Shown here in pieces: positions 40,552-49,587 of a stretch of 64,000 nucleotides of DNA (position 1 is its first letter; each line of letters starts with the position of its first letter). The notes beneath the pieces are model-generated. The model did not search any database, was not told the DNA's origin, and worked only from the letters and a program-made list of their open reading frames with translations. A program made the position numbers and the translations under genes. The stretch is from the NCBI GenBank assembly GCA_947501695.1, contig CANMWO010000001.1:930001-994000 (forward strand), read 5' to 3'. The stretch is from an uncultured Sphingomonadaceae bacterium (lineage in GTDB: Bacteria; Pseudomonadota; Alphaproteobacteria; Sphingomonadales; Sphingomonadaceae).

Positions 40552-41373
40552 TCAGGCGTTTTCGAGGGCTTCCAAAAGCTGGTTTTCTAACCATAGCTTG
40601 GAATTGTCATCGGCAAAGCTGTGTGATGCGCTGTCCAATGTTTTTGTCGTGATATTGGGTTTTACTCTGGCGGCGGCAAAATCTTTGCTACTCCAAGCGG
40701 CTAGGAAAGCACGAGCTGTCGTATCGCGGTTAGCGAGCAAAATTCGGGTGGGAACGCCCAATCGGATTAGCCCATCCCTGAGTAGGATCGATAAGGCTGT
40801 ATTCTCTTGTTTTTGAGTCGCTTGTTTTAGACCGCTGGCAAGCTTTCTTAAATCGATTTTGCCTGTGATAAGGTCGATAATCGACGTTGGGTTTTTTATA
40901 CGCTCCCAATAGCGTGACCGTATCGCAGAAGGCGGCGGGGCAGTGGGTGCTTCGGAAGTGTTATCAGTTTCTTCGATCACCCACGGGTTGGCGAGGATGA
41001 CCATATCAACGGCGATATTTGAACCAAATATTGCCAGCGCGGATGCCGCATCGCAGTTACCAAAGGCGACGACTTTCTCGATTTGAGGATTGATTTTATG
41101 AAACTGTTCAATGGCGGAGCTAATATCGTCTTGTGTTTCCAAAAAACCCCGGTTTGTACCGCTGCTATCGCCTATACCCCGGCGGTCATAGCGAAAGACC
41201 GGATAGCCTTTTTTTGCGATTTTCTGAGCCAATCTTGCCATCCCGGCATGCGCACCAGAACGGATTTCATTACCGCCGCTGACGATGATCAGGCCGGTCG
41301 TCAAGGAACCTTCATCAAGTGTTCCAGCGAGCGTTTGTTCTTCGCATTCAAACGGATGAAAGGATCGCGTCAT
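40552..41373 (-). CDS. Exosortase A system-associated hydrolase 1
   Basis: Alpha/beta-hydrolase of 273 aa from the family found with XrtA loci. Blocks: IVSGGNEIRSGAHAGMARLA, YDRRGIGDSSG, and a nucleophile elbow VVAFGNCDAASALAI where Cys replaces the usual Ser. The C-terminal His is probably in DSASHSFAD. ATG 41373 overlaps the stop of hydrolase 2 (ATGA); the frame opens 4 codons earlier. The product is presumably involved in making or transferring an acyl group on the exopolysaccharide, but the reaction is unknown. Confidence 0.86.
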   Translation of the reverse strand: MTRSFHPFECEEQTLAGTLDEGSLTTGLIIVSGGNEIRSGAHAGMARLAQKIAKKGYPVFRYDRRGIGDSSGTNRGFLETQDDISSAIEQFHKINPQIEKVVAFGNCDAASALAIFGSNIAVDMVILANPWVIEETDNTSEAPTAPPPSAIRSRYWERIKNPTSIIDLITGKIDLRKLASGLKQATQKQENTALSILLRDGLIRLGVPTRILLANRDTTARAFLAAWSSKDFAAARVKPNITTKTLDSASHSFADDNSKLWLENQLLEALENA

Positions 41374-42080
41374 TCTGAAATCCATAACGCAAGATCATCC
41401 GCAATGGCGGCTGAGAGCAACAGGTCATCGTCAGGTTCTGCCCGTAACCAAAGCGCGGAACCGGGCAGTTTTGTATCAGCGGCTCGGGTGCTGCTTTCCA
41501 ATTGCGTCGTTCGCACGGCACGCACTGGCGAGGGGAATGCTTCTTCCAGTTGTGAAAACAGCGCAGACCCAATGTTGTTACCCGCCAAATTGACTTGGCC
41601 TTGGCCGGCCTCTGCAGTCAATTGTGCCATGTTTGTTGATAGCCCCGCCTCTTTATCGGAGGCAATGCGCGTGCGCATCATGGTTTTCATCAGCATTTGG
41701 CCTTTAACGGGGGAAAACCGCCACAGTTTTACATCCTCGACAAAATCATCGATTAAGCATCCTCCGCGGAAGGAGGCGACATATGGGGCGACTGAAAGCT
41801 CGGAAGTGCAGGCAAAAAGGGCTTGGCGCCATATCATGAGGCTGGCGCGTTCTTGTGGGAAGAGGCTTTCGTTGGTCCCAGGAAGGTCGGGTAAGGCGCT
41901 GCCAATGCCCTTGGCATCCAGTAGCCGCATTACGTCGAGCAGCATCCGCCGCATCCGGTTCATTTCATCGAATAGGGGAGGGATAAGGAGGATGGTTTTG
42001 GGATGGTGAGAACCCACCTTCAGGCAAAGTTCGTCATTTCCCTCAAACTGGTAATGCGCATATTCGAGCGCTGCGCTCAC
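41370..42080 (-). CDS. Exosortase A system-associated hydrolase 2
   Basis: 236-aa protein related to alpha/beta-hydrolases, adjacent to hydrolase 1 as in other XrtA loci. N-terminal pattern TILLIPPLFDEMNRMRRMLL and ALPDLPGTNES is typical of this family (phosphate-loop-like DLPG segment). The expected nucleophile elbow is weak (VASFRGGCL), so catalytic competence is uncertain. Overlaps the ACP gene by 4 bp and hydrolase 1 by 4 bp, so all three are co-translated. Confidence 0.8.
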   Translation of the reverse strand: MSAALEYAHYQFEGNDELCLKVGSHHPKTILLIPPLFDEMNRMRRMLLDVMRLLDAKGIGSALPDLPGTNESLFPQERASLMIWRQALFACTSELSVAPYVASFRGGCLIDDFVEDVKLWRFSPVKGQMLMKTMMRTRIASDKEAGLSTNMAQLTAEAGQGQVNLAGNNIGSALFSQLEEAFPSPVRAVRTTQLESSTRAADTKLPGSALWLRAEPDDDLLLSAAIADDLALWISE

Positions 42081-42349
42081 TCAGCTGCTTTCATCTCGGC
42101 AAAGGCCACGAGATTACCGAACGTCTCAAACATCTCGCCATCAACTTCATCATCCTCAATCATGATATCGAGGCGATCTTCAAGCTCGGTCAACAAGCCG
42201 GCAACAGCCATGCTGTCCAGTTCCGGTAAAGCGCCGAAAAGCTCGGTATCTGCAGTAAACGCGCTGACTTGATCAGCGTCCAATCCCAATATGTCTTGCA
42301 TGACGGCACGCACGGCGGCCTCTGGTGTCAAATCAAGATTTTCCGACAT
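42077..42349 (-). CDS. Acyl carrier protein of the XrtA locus
   Basis: 90-aa acyl carrier protein. The phosphopantetheine site is PELDSMAVAGLLTELEDRLD, with the modifiable Ser in DSM. GGGGG precedes ATG 42349; the longer frame to 42508 runs into the next gene and lacks homology. It should carry an acyl or amino-acyl intermediate between the ligase-like enzyme (43467), the hydrolases and the acyltransferase-like proteins of the locus. It is not the fatty-acid ACP, as no fab genes are near. Confidence 0.88.
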   Translation of the reverse strand: MSENLDLTPEAAVRAVMQDILGLDADQVSAFTADTELFGALPELDSMAVAGLLTELEDRLDIMIEDDEVDGEMFETFGNLVAFAEMKAAE

Positions 42350-42393
42350 TAATATACCCCCGATTCCCGGATAACGGCGCTTCCCTAAAGCGA

Positions 42394-43434
42394 TCAGCGC
42401 TTTCCTACAAGGGCTGACATCTGGTACCGCAGAATGGATAGCCATGAAAGGGGGTTGTTGGGCCAAAACATATCCAGACGATATCTCGTGCGAACATCTT
42501 CCATCCATTCGCGTTTATAAGGATCATTGCCGGTACCGAAATCAATCAGTTTAACGCCATCAACGTCAATGGCATGCTGAAACATCGCTACCGATAGCAA
42601 TGTTCCGGGCGATGATTTGGTTGCATCTTCGACATGGGCGAGCTTGTGGATCAGCGCCTCACCGTTTTCGACCGTCCAGAACTGCGCCGCGACCGGTTTA
42701 CCGTCAATGTAAGCGAGACCGAGGCGGAGACATCCGGCATTGGCTTCTTGTTGGGCAATATTCTTCAGGAATTCTGGATTGCCTTCCTCTGGTTTCCAAC
42801 TGTTGCTGTAAACGTCGCAATAATCGGTCCAATGTTCGTCGGCAAATTCTGTCTCGATCCGGATGGAAACGATGTTTTTCTTGGCCTTGCGGCGAACAGT
42901 ATTGCGCAATTGTCCGGGCCGAGACGCCCAATATTGGTCGAATGTGCGACCCTGAACGGATAGTATATGATTGTCATCGGCTTTGGACTTAAACACCAGC
43001 CAGCCGGCTTGCTCAAAGGCGCGTTCGGTCAGGCTTGCTGCATGGTCTTCTTCCGGAACCGGAGAAATTTCTATGCGATGGCATTGCGACGAGAGTTTTT
43101 TGGCGACGCTCGCCAACAGTGCTAATTTGGTGACTTCGTCATAATCGTCGGTAAAAATGGGGCGATAGGTAAAATTATACCAATTGGCGAGGGCGGTGTA
43201 GTTGCCATATCCCTTTTTCATCAGGAACAACCAAGCCTGCGCGTCGTTTTCAGCACTTTGAACAATCAGGGGTTGGTTGCCGGGGAGGCAAAGCTCATGC
43301 AGCTGTTTCAACCAGTCCAGCCGGTCAAACAGCGACTTTTGACCGGTCCGGCCAAGTTTTTCACCAGCCACGGCTTGCGCCGATAGGAAATTATCGTGAT
43401 ATTCACTGTTCATCGTTACCGTCATGTCTGTCAC
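42394..43434 (-). CDS. Acetyltransferase (FemAB/BioF2-like) of the XrtA locus
   Basis: 346-aa protein of the Acetyltransf_6 (BioF2-like, FemAB-related) type. The central region YWASRPGQLRNTVRRKAKKN and the C-terminal LIHKLAHVEDATKSSPGTLL, then LIDFGTGNDPYKREWMEDVR, match this GNAT-fold group. It may transfer an acyl or aminoacyl group in exopolysaccharide modification. The first codon is uncertain: GTG 43434 and ATG 43425 both lie in frame. Transcribed leftward, 32 nt from the oppositely oriented ligase gene. A second FemAB-like protein is encoded at 53.4 kb. Confidence 0.85.
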   Translation of the reverse strand: MTDMTVTMNSEYHDNFLSAQAVAGEKLGRTGQKSLFDRLDWLKQLHELCLPGNQPLIVQSAENDAQAWLFLMKKGYGNYTALANWYNFTYRPIFTDDYDEVTKLALLASVAKKLSSQCHRIEISPVPEEDHAASLTERAFEQAGWLVFKSKADDNHILSVQGRTFDQYWASRPGQLRNTVRRKAKKNIVSIRIETEFADEHWTDYCDVYSNSWKPEEGNPEFLKNIAQQEANAGCLRLGLAYIDGKPVAAQFWTVENGEALIHKLAHVEDATKSSPGTLLSVAMFQHAIDVDGVKLIDFGTGNDPYKREWMEDVRTRYRLDMFWPNNPLSWLSILRYQMSALVGKR

Positions 43435-43466
43435 AATTTTGTACTTTTTCCCATAGGCTCAAGCAT

Positions 43467-45008
43467 TTGAACACTCAATTTACAAACGCGGCATTTCCTT
43501 TGGATCGTCTTGCCATGGGTAAAAACCCTGATGCGACGGCATTGGTCACGCGCTCGGGGACTCTTAGCTACAAGATGTTAAATCATCGTGTGGGTTCGCT
43601 CGCGCGGTGGTTATTGGGTCAAGGCCTGAATAAGGGCGACCGGGTAGGGACATGGCTGCCAAAGACCGAATTAGCCTGTATTATGCCTTTGGCAGCGGTC
43701 CGGGCGGGATTGGTCCATGTGCCGATCAATCCGGTTCTGAAGCCGCCGCAGGTGCACCATATTGTTGCTGATAGCGGTGCCAAACTTCTTATTACCAACG
43801 CCGGACGCATAAAGTCATTAGCAGGCACGCCTCTGAATGAGACTTGTGCGATTTGGGAGGATACAGATGCTTCCAGCGACATGGAGCAAATCGAGGCTCC
43901 ATTGGACCCTAGCGAGATTTCCGAGAATACCGATGCTTTAGCGGCGATCTTATATACGAGCGGATCAACCGGACAGCCCAAGGGCGTTATGCTGAGCAAC
44001 GCCAATCTCAGCCTTGGTGCGATTAGTGTCTCGCAATATTTGAAGTTAGAGATGGATGATCGCACGTTATGCGTTCTTCCGCTCAGTTTTGACTACGGGC
44101 AGAATCAGTTGCTTTCGACTTGGTATGCTGGCGGTTGCGCCTATCCGCTGGACTATCTGACACCACGTGATGTGATTAAGGCATGTGCTCGTGAACAGAT
44201 AACGACTTTGGCCGCGGTACCGCCACTCTGGGTGCAATTGGTCGATCAGGATTGGGCAATTGAAGCGACTGTATCAATGCGGCGATTGACCAATAGCGGC
44301 GGGGCTTTGACGCCACCTTTGGTGAAGCAGTTGCGGTCCAATTTTGGTAACCAGACAGATATATATGCGATGTATGGGCTGACCGAAGCATTTCGTTCCA
44401 CCTATCTTGATCCCGCGTTAATTGATGACAATCCAACCAGCATGGGAACCGCTATTCCATTTGCTGAAATCATGGTGGTGGGCTCAGACGGCCAAATTGC
44501 CGCGATCGGCGAAGAAGGCGAATTGGTACATGCCGGACCGTTGGTGGCCCAAGGTTATTGGCAAGATGAAGAACGAACCGTTGAGCGTTTTAAACCGGCG
44601 CCGTCAGCATCAGAATATGGCGGGATAGCCGTTTGGTCGGGAGACACGGTTCGTCGGAATGAGGATGGTTTGCTCTATTTCGTCGGACGGACTGACAATA
44701 TGATCAAGAGTTCAGGCAATCGGATCAGTCCTACCGAAGTCGAGGAAGTCGCTGTGGAATCAGGCATTGTTGCGGAAGCTGTGGCTGTAGGGGTGGCTGA
44801 TGAGCGGTTGGGGCATGCTATTTGTCTTTATATTCGCCCGGCGGAAGTCCAAGAACATCAGGACGTTGAGAAGGAATTGCGCAAATTCCTCAAGCGGAAT
44901 TTACCCAATTTTATGTACCCTCGTGATATTATTATCCTCAAAGAGTTCCCCAAAAACCCCAATGGTAAGATAGATCGTAACGCTTTGGCAAAGAATGAGA
45001 AACTATGA
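43467..45008 (+). CDS. Acyl-CoA ligase (AMP-forming), exosortase A system-associated
   Basis: ANL-superfamily adenylating enzyme of 513 aa. Motif A3 YTSGSTGQPKGVMLS, A5 YGLTEAF, A7 SGDTVRRNEDGLLYFVGR, A8 GRTDNMIKSSGNRISPTEVE and A10 NPNGKIDR are all present. It probably activates a carboxylate and loads the locus ACP. Start taken at TTG 43467 because the N-terminal helix is needed for the fold; the next in-frame ATG is at 43515. Four bases overlap with the decarboxylase gene. Confidence 0.92.
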   Translation: MNTQFTNAAFPLDRLAMGKNPDATALVTRSGTLSYKMLNHRVGSLARWLLGQGLNKGDRVGTWLPKTELACIMPLAAVRAGLVHVPINPVLKPPQVHHIVADSGAKLLITNAGRIKSLAGTPLNETCAIWEDTDASSDMEQIEAPLDPSEISENTDALAAILYTSGSTGQPKGVMLSNANLSLGAISVSQYLKLEMDDRTLCVLPLSFDYGQNQLLSTWYAGGCAYPLDYLTPRDVIKACAREQITTLAAVPPLWVQLVDQDWAIEATVSMRRLTNSGGALTPPLVKQLRSNFGNQTDIYAMYGLTEAFRSTYLDPALIDDNPTSMGTAIPFAEIMVVGSDGQIAAIGEEGELVHAGPLVAQGYWQDEERTVERFKPAPSASEYGGIAVWSGDTVRRNEDGLLYFVGRTDNMIKSSGNRISPTEVEEVAVESGIVAEAVAVGVADERLGHAICLYIRPAEVQEHQDVEKELRKFLKRNLPNFMYPRDIIILKEFPKNPNGKIDRNALAKNEKL

Positions 45009-46240
45009 GTAAAGTCAAACCTATTGGTCCGATACCCAGCGGTTATGACAGCCTAGGTGGAGAGCTAGCGATTAGCGGTGCAAAAGCCAGCGCGTTGGTC
45101 GCCAAACATGGTTCGCCCTTATTCGTTTATTCCAAACGTCTGCTAAGTTCGCGGATTGAGGCATTGCGGGCTGCGATGCCGGAACAATTGCATATTCATT
45201 ATGCTATGAAAGCCAATCCCTATGCTCCGTTGCTTTCGCATATGGTCGAGCTCGTTGACGGGATTGATATTGCCTCAGGCGGTGAATTGGCCATGGCGTT
45301 GAATGCCGGGGCAGCCGATAAGAAGATTAGCTTTGCTGGCCCCGGTAAACGTGATGAGGAATTACTGGCAGCCATTGAGGCCGGTGTTACGATCAACATT
45401 GAGTCGCCCACCGAGTGCGATCGCGCACTGGCGATTGGAACGGAAACTAGATTGCAGCCTCGGCTTGCCGTCCGGGTAAATCCCGACTTTGATCTCAAAG
45501 GCTCCGGCATGAAAATGGGCGGGGGTGCTAAGCAATTTGGTATGGATGTCGATCTTGTCGCACCAACTGTACTAAAAATACTGGCTTCCGAAGCGCATTG
45601 GCGGGGCTTTCATATTTTTGCTGGATCACAGGCTTTGAAAGCAGATGCTATAATTGAAACCCAAGCGCAGACCATTGCGCTGGCTGCTCGACTGGCCGAA
45701 GAAATCGGACATGTCCCAGAGCATGTCAATCTTGGCGGCGGCTTTGGCATACCTTATTTTCCCAAAGATCAAGCTGTGGACATTACGAAAATTGGTGCTG
45801 CTATGAACCAACAGTTGTCCAATCTGCCAGCGATATTGTCGGGAACCCAATTCGCTCTGGAACTCGGGCGCTATCTCGTTGGAGAGGCCGGTGTTTATTT
45901 GACTAAAATTGTCGATCGGAAAGAAAGCCAAGGCGAGACATTTCTCGTTACCGATGGCGGACTGCATCATCAACTGGCGGCTAGTGGCAATTTCGGGACG
46001 GTTATCCGGCGGAACTATCCCGCGGCGATTGCCACTCAATACGACAAGAGCTCCAATGAGGTTGTGTCTATAGTGGGCTGTCTCTGCACACCGCTCGATT
46101 TGCTTAGCGATCGCGCAGAAATGCCAACCGCACAGGTTGGCGATATTGTCGTAATATTCTGTGCCGGTGCTTATGGCGCAACGGCCAGCCCGGCAAACTT
46201 TCTAGGGCAGGGGTCGGCGAACGAAATACTGGTTGGTTGA
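45005..46240 (+). CDS. PLP-dependent decarboxylase, exosortase A system-associated
   Basis: Fold-type III PLP enzyme (411 aa) related to diaminopimelate/ornithine decarboxylases. The PLP-lysine lies in HIHYAMKANPYAPLL. Other family motifs are IASGGELAMALNAG, NLGGGFGIPYFPKD and, at the C-terminal end, GCLCTPLDLL with FCAGAYGATASPANFL. In XrtA loci this enzyme always travels with the ligase and ACP; the amine product is not established. It starts at an ATGA overlap with the ligase. Confidence 0.92.
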   Translation: MSKVKPIGPIPSGYDSLGGELAISGAKASALVAKHGSPLFVYSKRLLSSRIEALRAAMPEQLHIHYAMKANPYAPLLSHMVELVDGIDIASGGELAMALNAGAADKKISFAGPGKRDEELLAAIEAGVTINIESPTECDRALAIGTETRLQPRLAVRVNPDFDLKGSGMKMGGGAKQFGMDVDLVAPTVLKILASEAHWRGFHIFAGSQALKADAIIETQAQTIALAARLAEEIGHVPEHVNLGGGFGIPYFPKDQAVDITKIGAAMNQQLSNLPAILSGTQFALELGRYLVGEAGVYLTKIVDRKESQGETFLVTDGGLHHQLAASGNFGTVIRRNYPAAIATQYDKSSNEVVSIVGCLCTPLDLLSDRAEMPTAQVGDIVVIFCAGAYGATASPANFLGQGSANEILVG

Positions 46241-46362
46241 GTCCATCAGACTCCACAATCCCATGAAAACAGCCGAATATTAACCCTAATTTCTGTCAAT
46301 CCTAACGCTATCTTCACTATTTTCGCCGATAGCTTCCCCATGATTATGCGTGATCGGCCTGT

Positions 46363-46406
46363 TTCCTCGTGGAATCGGTTGGTCGCCAACGGCTGTTTAC
46401 GAGGAA
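46363..46406 (+). promoter_or_regulatory. Possible RNA hairpin masking the ribosome site of the export gene
   Basis: TTCCTCGT (46363-46370) is complementary to ACGAGGAA (46399-46406), which contains the GAGGA ribosome site of the gene at 46413. Between them GTTGG-TCG-CCAAC (46378-46390) is a smaller stem-loop. Folding would hide the ribosome site. No known riboswitch consensus was recognised. Confidence 0.5.
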
Positions 46407-46412
46407 TTGAAA

Positions 46413-47069
46413 ATGACTGCTGCATTCAAAAATATGAAGCTATCAAAATATATGATCGGCGCGGGTTTGGTTTCCCTGGCGGTTGCCGGATGTTCTGGCG
46501 CGTCTTCAGGCCCGCAGTTGCCGCCAGCTTCCTTTGTATCGATGCAAGAAGGCCCCGGTGAAGAATATGTCATTGGACCGCTCGATGAACTCACGATCTT
46601 TGTTTGGCGCAACCCTGAATTGGGCGCGAAGGTGCAAGTTCGCCCCGATGGCCGAATCACAACGCCGCTGATTACCGATATGCCAGCCGTGGGAAAAACT
46701 CCCGCTATGCTAGCTCAAGATCTGAAACTGCAACTGTCGGAATATATCAATGAGCCGCTGGTGTCAGTTATCGTCAATAATTTTTCTGGCACGTTTTCCC
46801 AGCAAATCCGGGTTGTAGGTGCGACGGAAAAGCCAGCCTCAATTCCATACCGCGCCAATATGACATTGCTCGATGCAATGATCGCAGTGGGTGGCCTTTC
46901 CGAATTTGCATCCGGCAATAAGGCGCGCCTCGTTCGCTATAATCGCGGGACAGGCAAGCAACAAGAATATGCGTTGCGCATCGGTGATTTACTCGATCGC
47001 GGTCAAGCCAAAGCCAATGTGATGCTTCGTCCTGGTGATGTGATCATCATACCAAAGAGCATGTTTTAG
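46413..47069 (+). CDS. Polysaccharide export lipoprotein (Wza-like), XrtA-associated
   Basis: Outer-membrane/periplasmic polysaccharide export protein of 218 aa. Lipobox LAVAGC gives a lipidated Cys near residue 25. The poly-export domain begins YVIGPLDELTIFVWRNPELG; a SLBB-type domain follows (RVVGATEKPASIPYRANMTL, GLSEFASGNKARLVRY) and the end LRPGDVIIIPKSMF is typical. Start at ATG 46413 after GAGGA; the frame extends upstream without sense. First gene of the long EPS operon. Confidence 0.93.
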   Translation: MTAAFKNMKLSKYMIGAGLVSLAVAGCSGASSGPQLPPASFVSMQEGPGEEYVIGPLDELTIFVWRNPELGAKVQVRPDGRITTPLITDMPAVGKTPAMLAQDLKLQLSEYINEPLVSVIVNNFSGTFSQQIRVVGATEKPASIPYRANMTLLDAMIAVGGLSEFASGNKARLVRYNRGTGKQQEYALRIGDLLDRGQAKANVMLRPGDVIIIPKSMF

Positions 47070-47107
47070 TCGCGTTTGTCGCAAACTTATAGGAATCGAA
47101 AAGACCC

Positions 47108-48655
47108 ATGAACGGCCTTTATGATGAAATTCGCATAGCATTGCACAGCGTCTGGAACAGGCGCTGGCTTGCATTGGCGGTCGCCTGGGGCATTTGCCTA
47201 TTGGGTTGGCTGATCGTTGCGTTGATCCCGAATAGTTATGAATCCAAAGCTCGCGTATTTGTGGAAATGCAATCAATCCTGTCGGACAAAGTCGGGATTG
47301 AATCGCGTGACCGAAAAAGAAATATGGACCGGGTTCAGGAAACACTGGCTTCGACAATCAATTTGGAAAAAGTTGTCCGCGGGACGGATCTAAACCTCTC
47401 TGTCGCTAGTGATCGTGAATTGGCGGGCAAGGTCGAGATGCTGCGCAAGAGCATCGAAATCAAATCGGAAAAAGATAACCTTTTTGAAATCACTGCCACT
47501 GCATCAGCCAGCAATTTTTCGGATGCGGAAAATGCTGTATTGTCGCGCAAAATTGTCCAAAAAATGATTGATATTTTTGTTGAAGAAAATCTATCAGGCG
47601 ACCGAGATGAAACAAGCCAGACGCTGAAATTTCTGGATGCCCAGCTGGCAAGTCGCGAAAAAAACTTGCAGGAAGCCGAGCAAAAGCGGGTGCAATTTGA
47701 GACTGAAAATCTGGGTTTATTGCCCGGTGTGGGTTCGATCAGCCAGCGTATTGAAGCTTCTCGCGCAGAGTTGAGCCAGATTGAATCGCAACTCGGTTCA
47801 GCGTCCAGCTCTCTCGCGGCATTAAATGGTCAGCTATCGGGCACACCGCCAACCATTGCTACCCCGGGAGTCGGTGGCAGCTCAAGCGGCGGAGCGCGTG
47901 GACAGCTATCGCAAGCGCAGGGACAATTGGCATCGGCGCGCGCACGTGGATGGACAGATAGTCATCCTGATATCATCGCCATGAAAAGTCAGATTGCGGC
48001 TTTGCGCTCGCAAGTTGCTTCTCAACCTAAAGGCTCTGGCGGTTCCGTTTATCGGACGCCTAATCCAGCGTATAGTTCTCTGCAGAGCATGCGTGCCGAG
48101 CGGCAAGCTTCGGTTGCGGCGCTGCAAGCCCGAAAAAACGCGATCCAGGCGGATATGGCGCAGCTGGCTTCTAAGCAATCCTTGGAACCAGGCGTTGCCG
48201 CTGAAATGGCGCGAATTAATCGCGACTATGATGTGCTGAAAAGTCAATATGACAAAATGCTGCAAGACCGTGAGCAGATTAAGCTTCGCGGACAGGTTGA
48301 ATCGCAAACGGATTCGGTGAAATTCAAGGTTATTGACCCTCCTTCCAGCCCGCGTTCACCCGCGGCGCCTAATAGGCCGTTGTTGCTTGCCATGGTTTTG
48401 TTTGTCGGCATTGGTGGAGGCGTTGGTTCTGCCTTTGCATTGGGTCAGCTACGAACCAGCTATCCCACATCCGCCCGACTTGAAAAAGCAAGCGGACTGC
48501 CCGTTATCGGATCTGTCTCACAAATATTAACCAATAGCCAACGGGTAATCCGTCAGAAAAAGATGCGGCTATTTTACAGCGCCGGTGGTGCCTTATTTGG
48601 TGTGTTTGGTTTGTTGATGGTCGTGGAATTTATCCAGCGCGGCATGGTCGCTTGA
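47108..48655 (+). CDS. Polysaccharide chain-length determinant (Wzz/GNVR), XrtA-associated
   Basis: 515-aa inner-membrane co-polymerase with TM1 about 20-40 (LALAVAWGICLLGWLIVALI) and TM2 near 435-455 (LLLAMVLFVGIGGGVGSAFA). Between them is a long coiled-coil region (160-390), including Ala/Gln-rich heptads, and a GNVR-like DYDVLKSQYDKMLQDREQIK. A third hydrophobic stretch is at the C-terminus (FYSAGGALFGVFGLLMVVEF). It controls polymer length with the kinase encoded next. Confidence 0.92.
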   Translation: MNGLYDEIRIALHSVWNRRWLALAVAWGICLLGWLIVALIPNSYESKARVFVEMQSILSDKVGIESRDRKRNMDRVQETLASTINLEKVVRGTDLNLSVASDRELAGKVEMLRKSIEIKSEKDNLFEITATASASNFSDAENAVLSRKIVQKMIDIFVEENLSGDRDETSQTLKFLDAQLASREKNLQEAEQKRVQFETENLGLLPGVGSISQRIEASRAELSQIESQLGSASSSLAALNGQLSGTPPTIATPGVGGSSSGGARGQLSQAQGQLASARARGWTDSHPDIIAMKSQIAALRSQVASQPKGSGGSVYRTPNPAYSSLQSMRAERQASVAALQARKNAIQADMAQLASKQSLEPGVAAEMARINRDYDVLKSQYDKMLQDREQIKLRGQVESQTDSVKFKVIDPPSSPRSPAAPNRPLLLAMVLFVGIGGGVGSAFALGQLRTSYPTSARLEKASGLPVIGSVSQILTNSQRVIRQKKMRLFYSAGGALFGVFGLLMVVEFIQRGMVA

Positions 48656-48664
48656 GGAGAGAAA

Positions 48665-49585
48665 ATGAACAAATACAATCCTCTCAATAAATCTAACTCT
48701 CTGCTGGAACGCGCAGCACAGGTCTATGACTATGTGCCGTCGAAAACAGGCGGGCCTGTCCAGAATTACGGGCCGGAGATTTTACCGCCTGAAGTCGTGG
48801 GTTCAAAAAAGGTTGTTTCGGCGGCCCCCAAACGAGTGCCTGCGCATGACGGGCCGCGGGTCATTGTTGATCGTGATAAGCTGCGGGAAGCGGGTTTTGT
48901 TGTTCCTGACGGCCCTGTAAGTGGCATTTCCGAGGAGTTTCGGATTATCAAGCGCCATTTGCTGATGGCGGCCAAGGGAACCTCAAAGCATTCTGCCTTG
49001 CTCCATGGCGAGCGCATTTTAATTTGTTCTGCGCATCCGAATGAAGGAAAGACCTTTTGTGCGTTGAATCTAGCGCTGTCGATTGCGGCAGAGAAGGATA
49101 ATGAGGTTCTCCTTGTTGATGCCGACTTTGCAAAGCCAAGTATTTTGTCGAGCCTGGGTCTAGAAGGTAATAAAGGCCTGATGGATGCACTTGCCGATCC
49201 AAAATTGCCGGTCGAACAGTGCATCATTTATACAGACATAGATGGTCTAGCGATATTACCTGCTGGTGATCAAACCAATGCCGATACCGAATATCTGGCA
49301 TCCTCTCGAACAGAGCAGGTGCTTAACCAGCTAACCCAGCATAATCCCAACCGGATCGTTATTTTTGACTCACCACCTGCATTGTCCGCATCACCCGCAT
49401 CAGTGCTCGCAACGCATGTCGGACAGGTGGTGATGGTCGTAAAGGCCGATGAAACAACTGAAACTGCATTAAAAGACGCACTTAGCCTGATGGCTGGCTG
49501 CGACAATATCCAATTACTCCTGAACGGCACGAAATTCTCGCCGACCGGGCGGAGCTTTGGGTCCTATTATGGGTATGGAGAGTAA
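48665..49585 (+). CDS. XrtA-associated tyrosine autokinase (CpsD/CapB type)
   Basis: Cytoplasmic BY-kinase of 306 aa. Walker A: SAHPNEGKTFCALNLALSIA with GKTF; Walker A': VLLVDADFAKPSIL; Walker B-like: IVIFDSPPALS. The C-terminus SFGSYYGYGE carries the autophosphorylated tyrosine cluster. It starts 9 nt after the chain-length gene, whose product is its usual membrane partner. Confidence 0.94.
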   Translation: MNKYNPLNKSNSLLERAAQVYDYVPSKTGGPVQNYGPEILPPEVVGSKKVVSAAPKRVPAHDGPRVIVDRDKLREAGFVVPDGPVSGISEEFRIIKRHLLMAAKGTSKHSALLHGERILICSAHPNEGKTFCALNLALSIAAEKDNEVLLVDADFAKPSILSSLGLEGNKGLMDALADPKLPVEQCIIYTDIDGLAILPAGDQTNADTEYLASSRTEQVLNQLTQHNPNRIVIFDSPPALSASPASVLATHVGQVVMVVKADETTETALKDALSLMAGCDNIQLLLNGTKFSPTGRSFGSYYGYGE

Positions 49586-49587
49586 CC

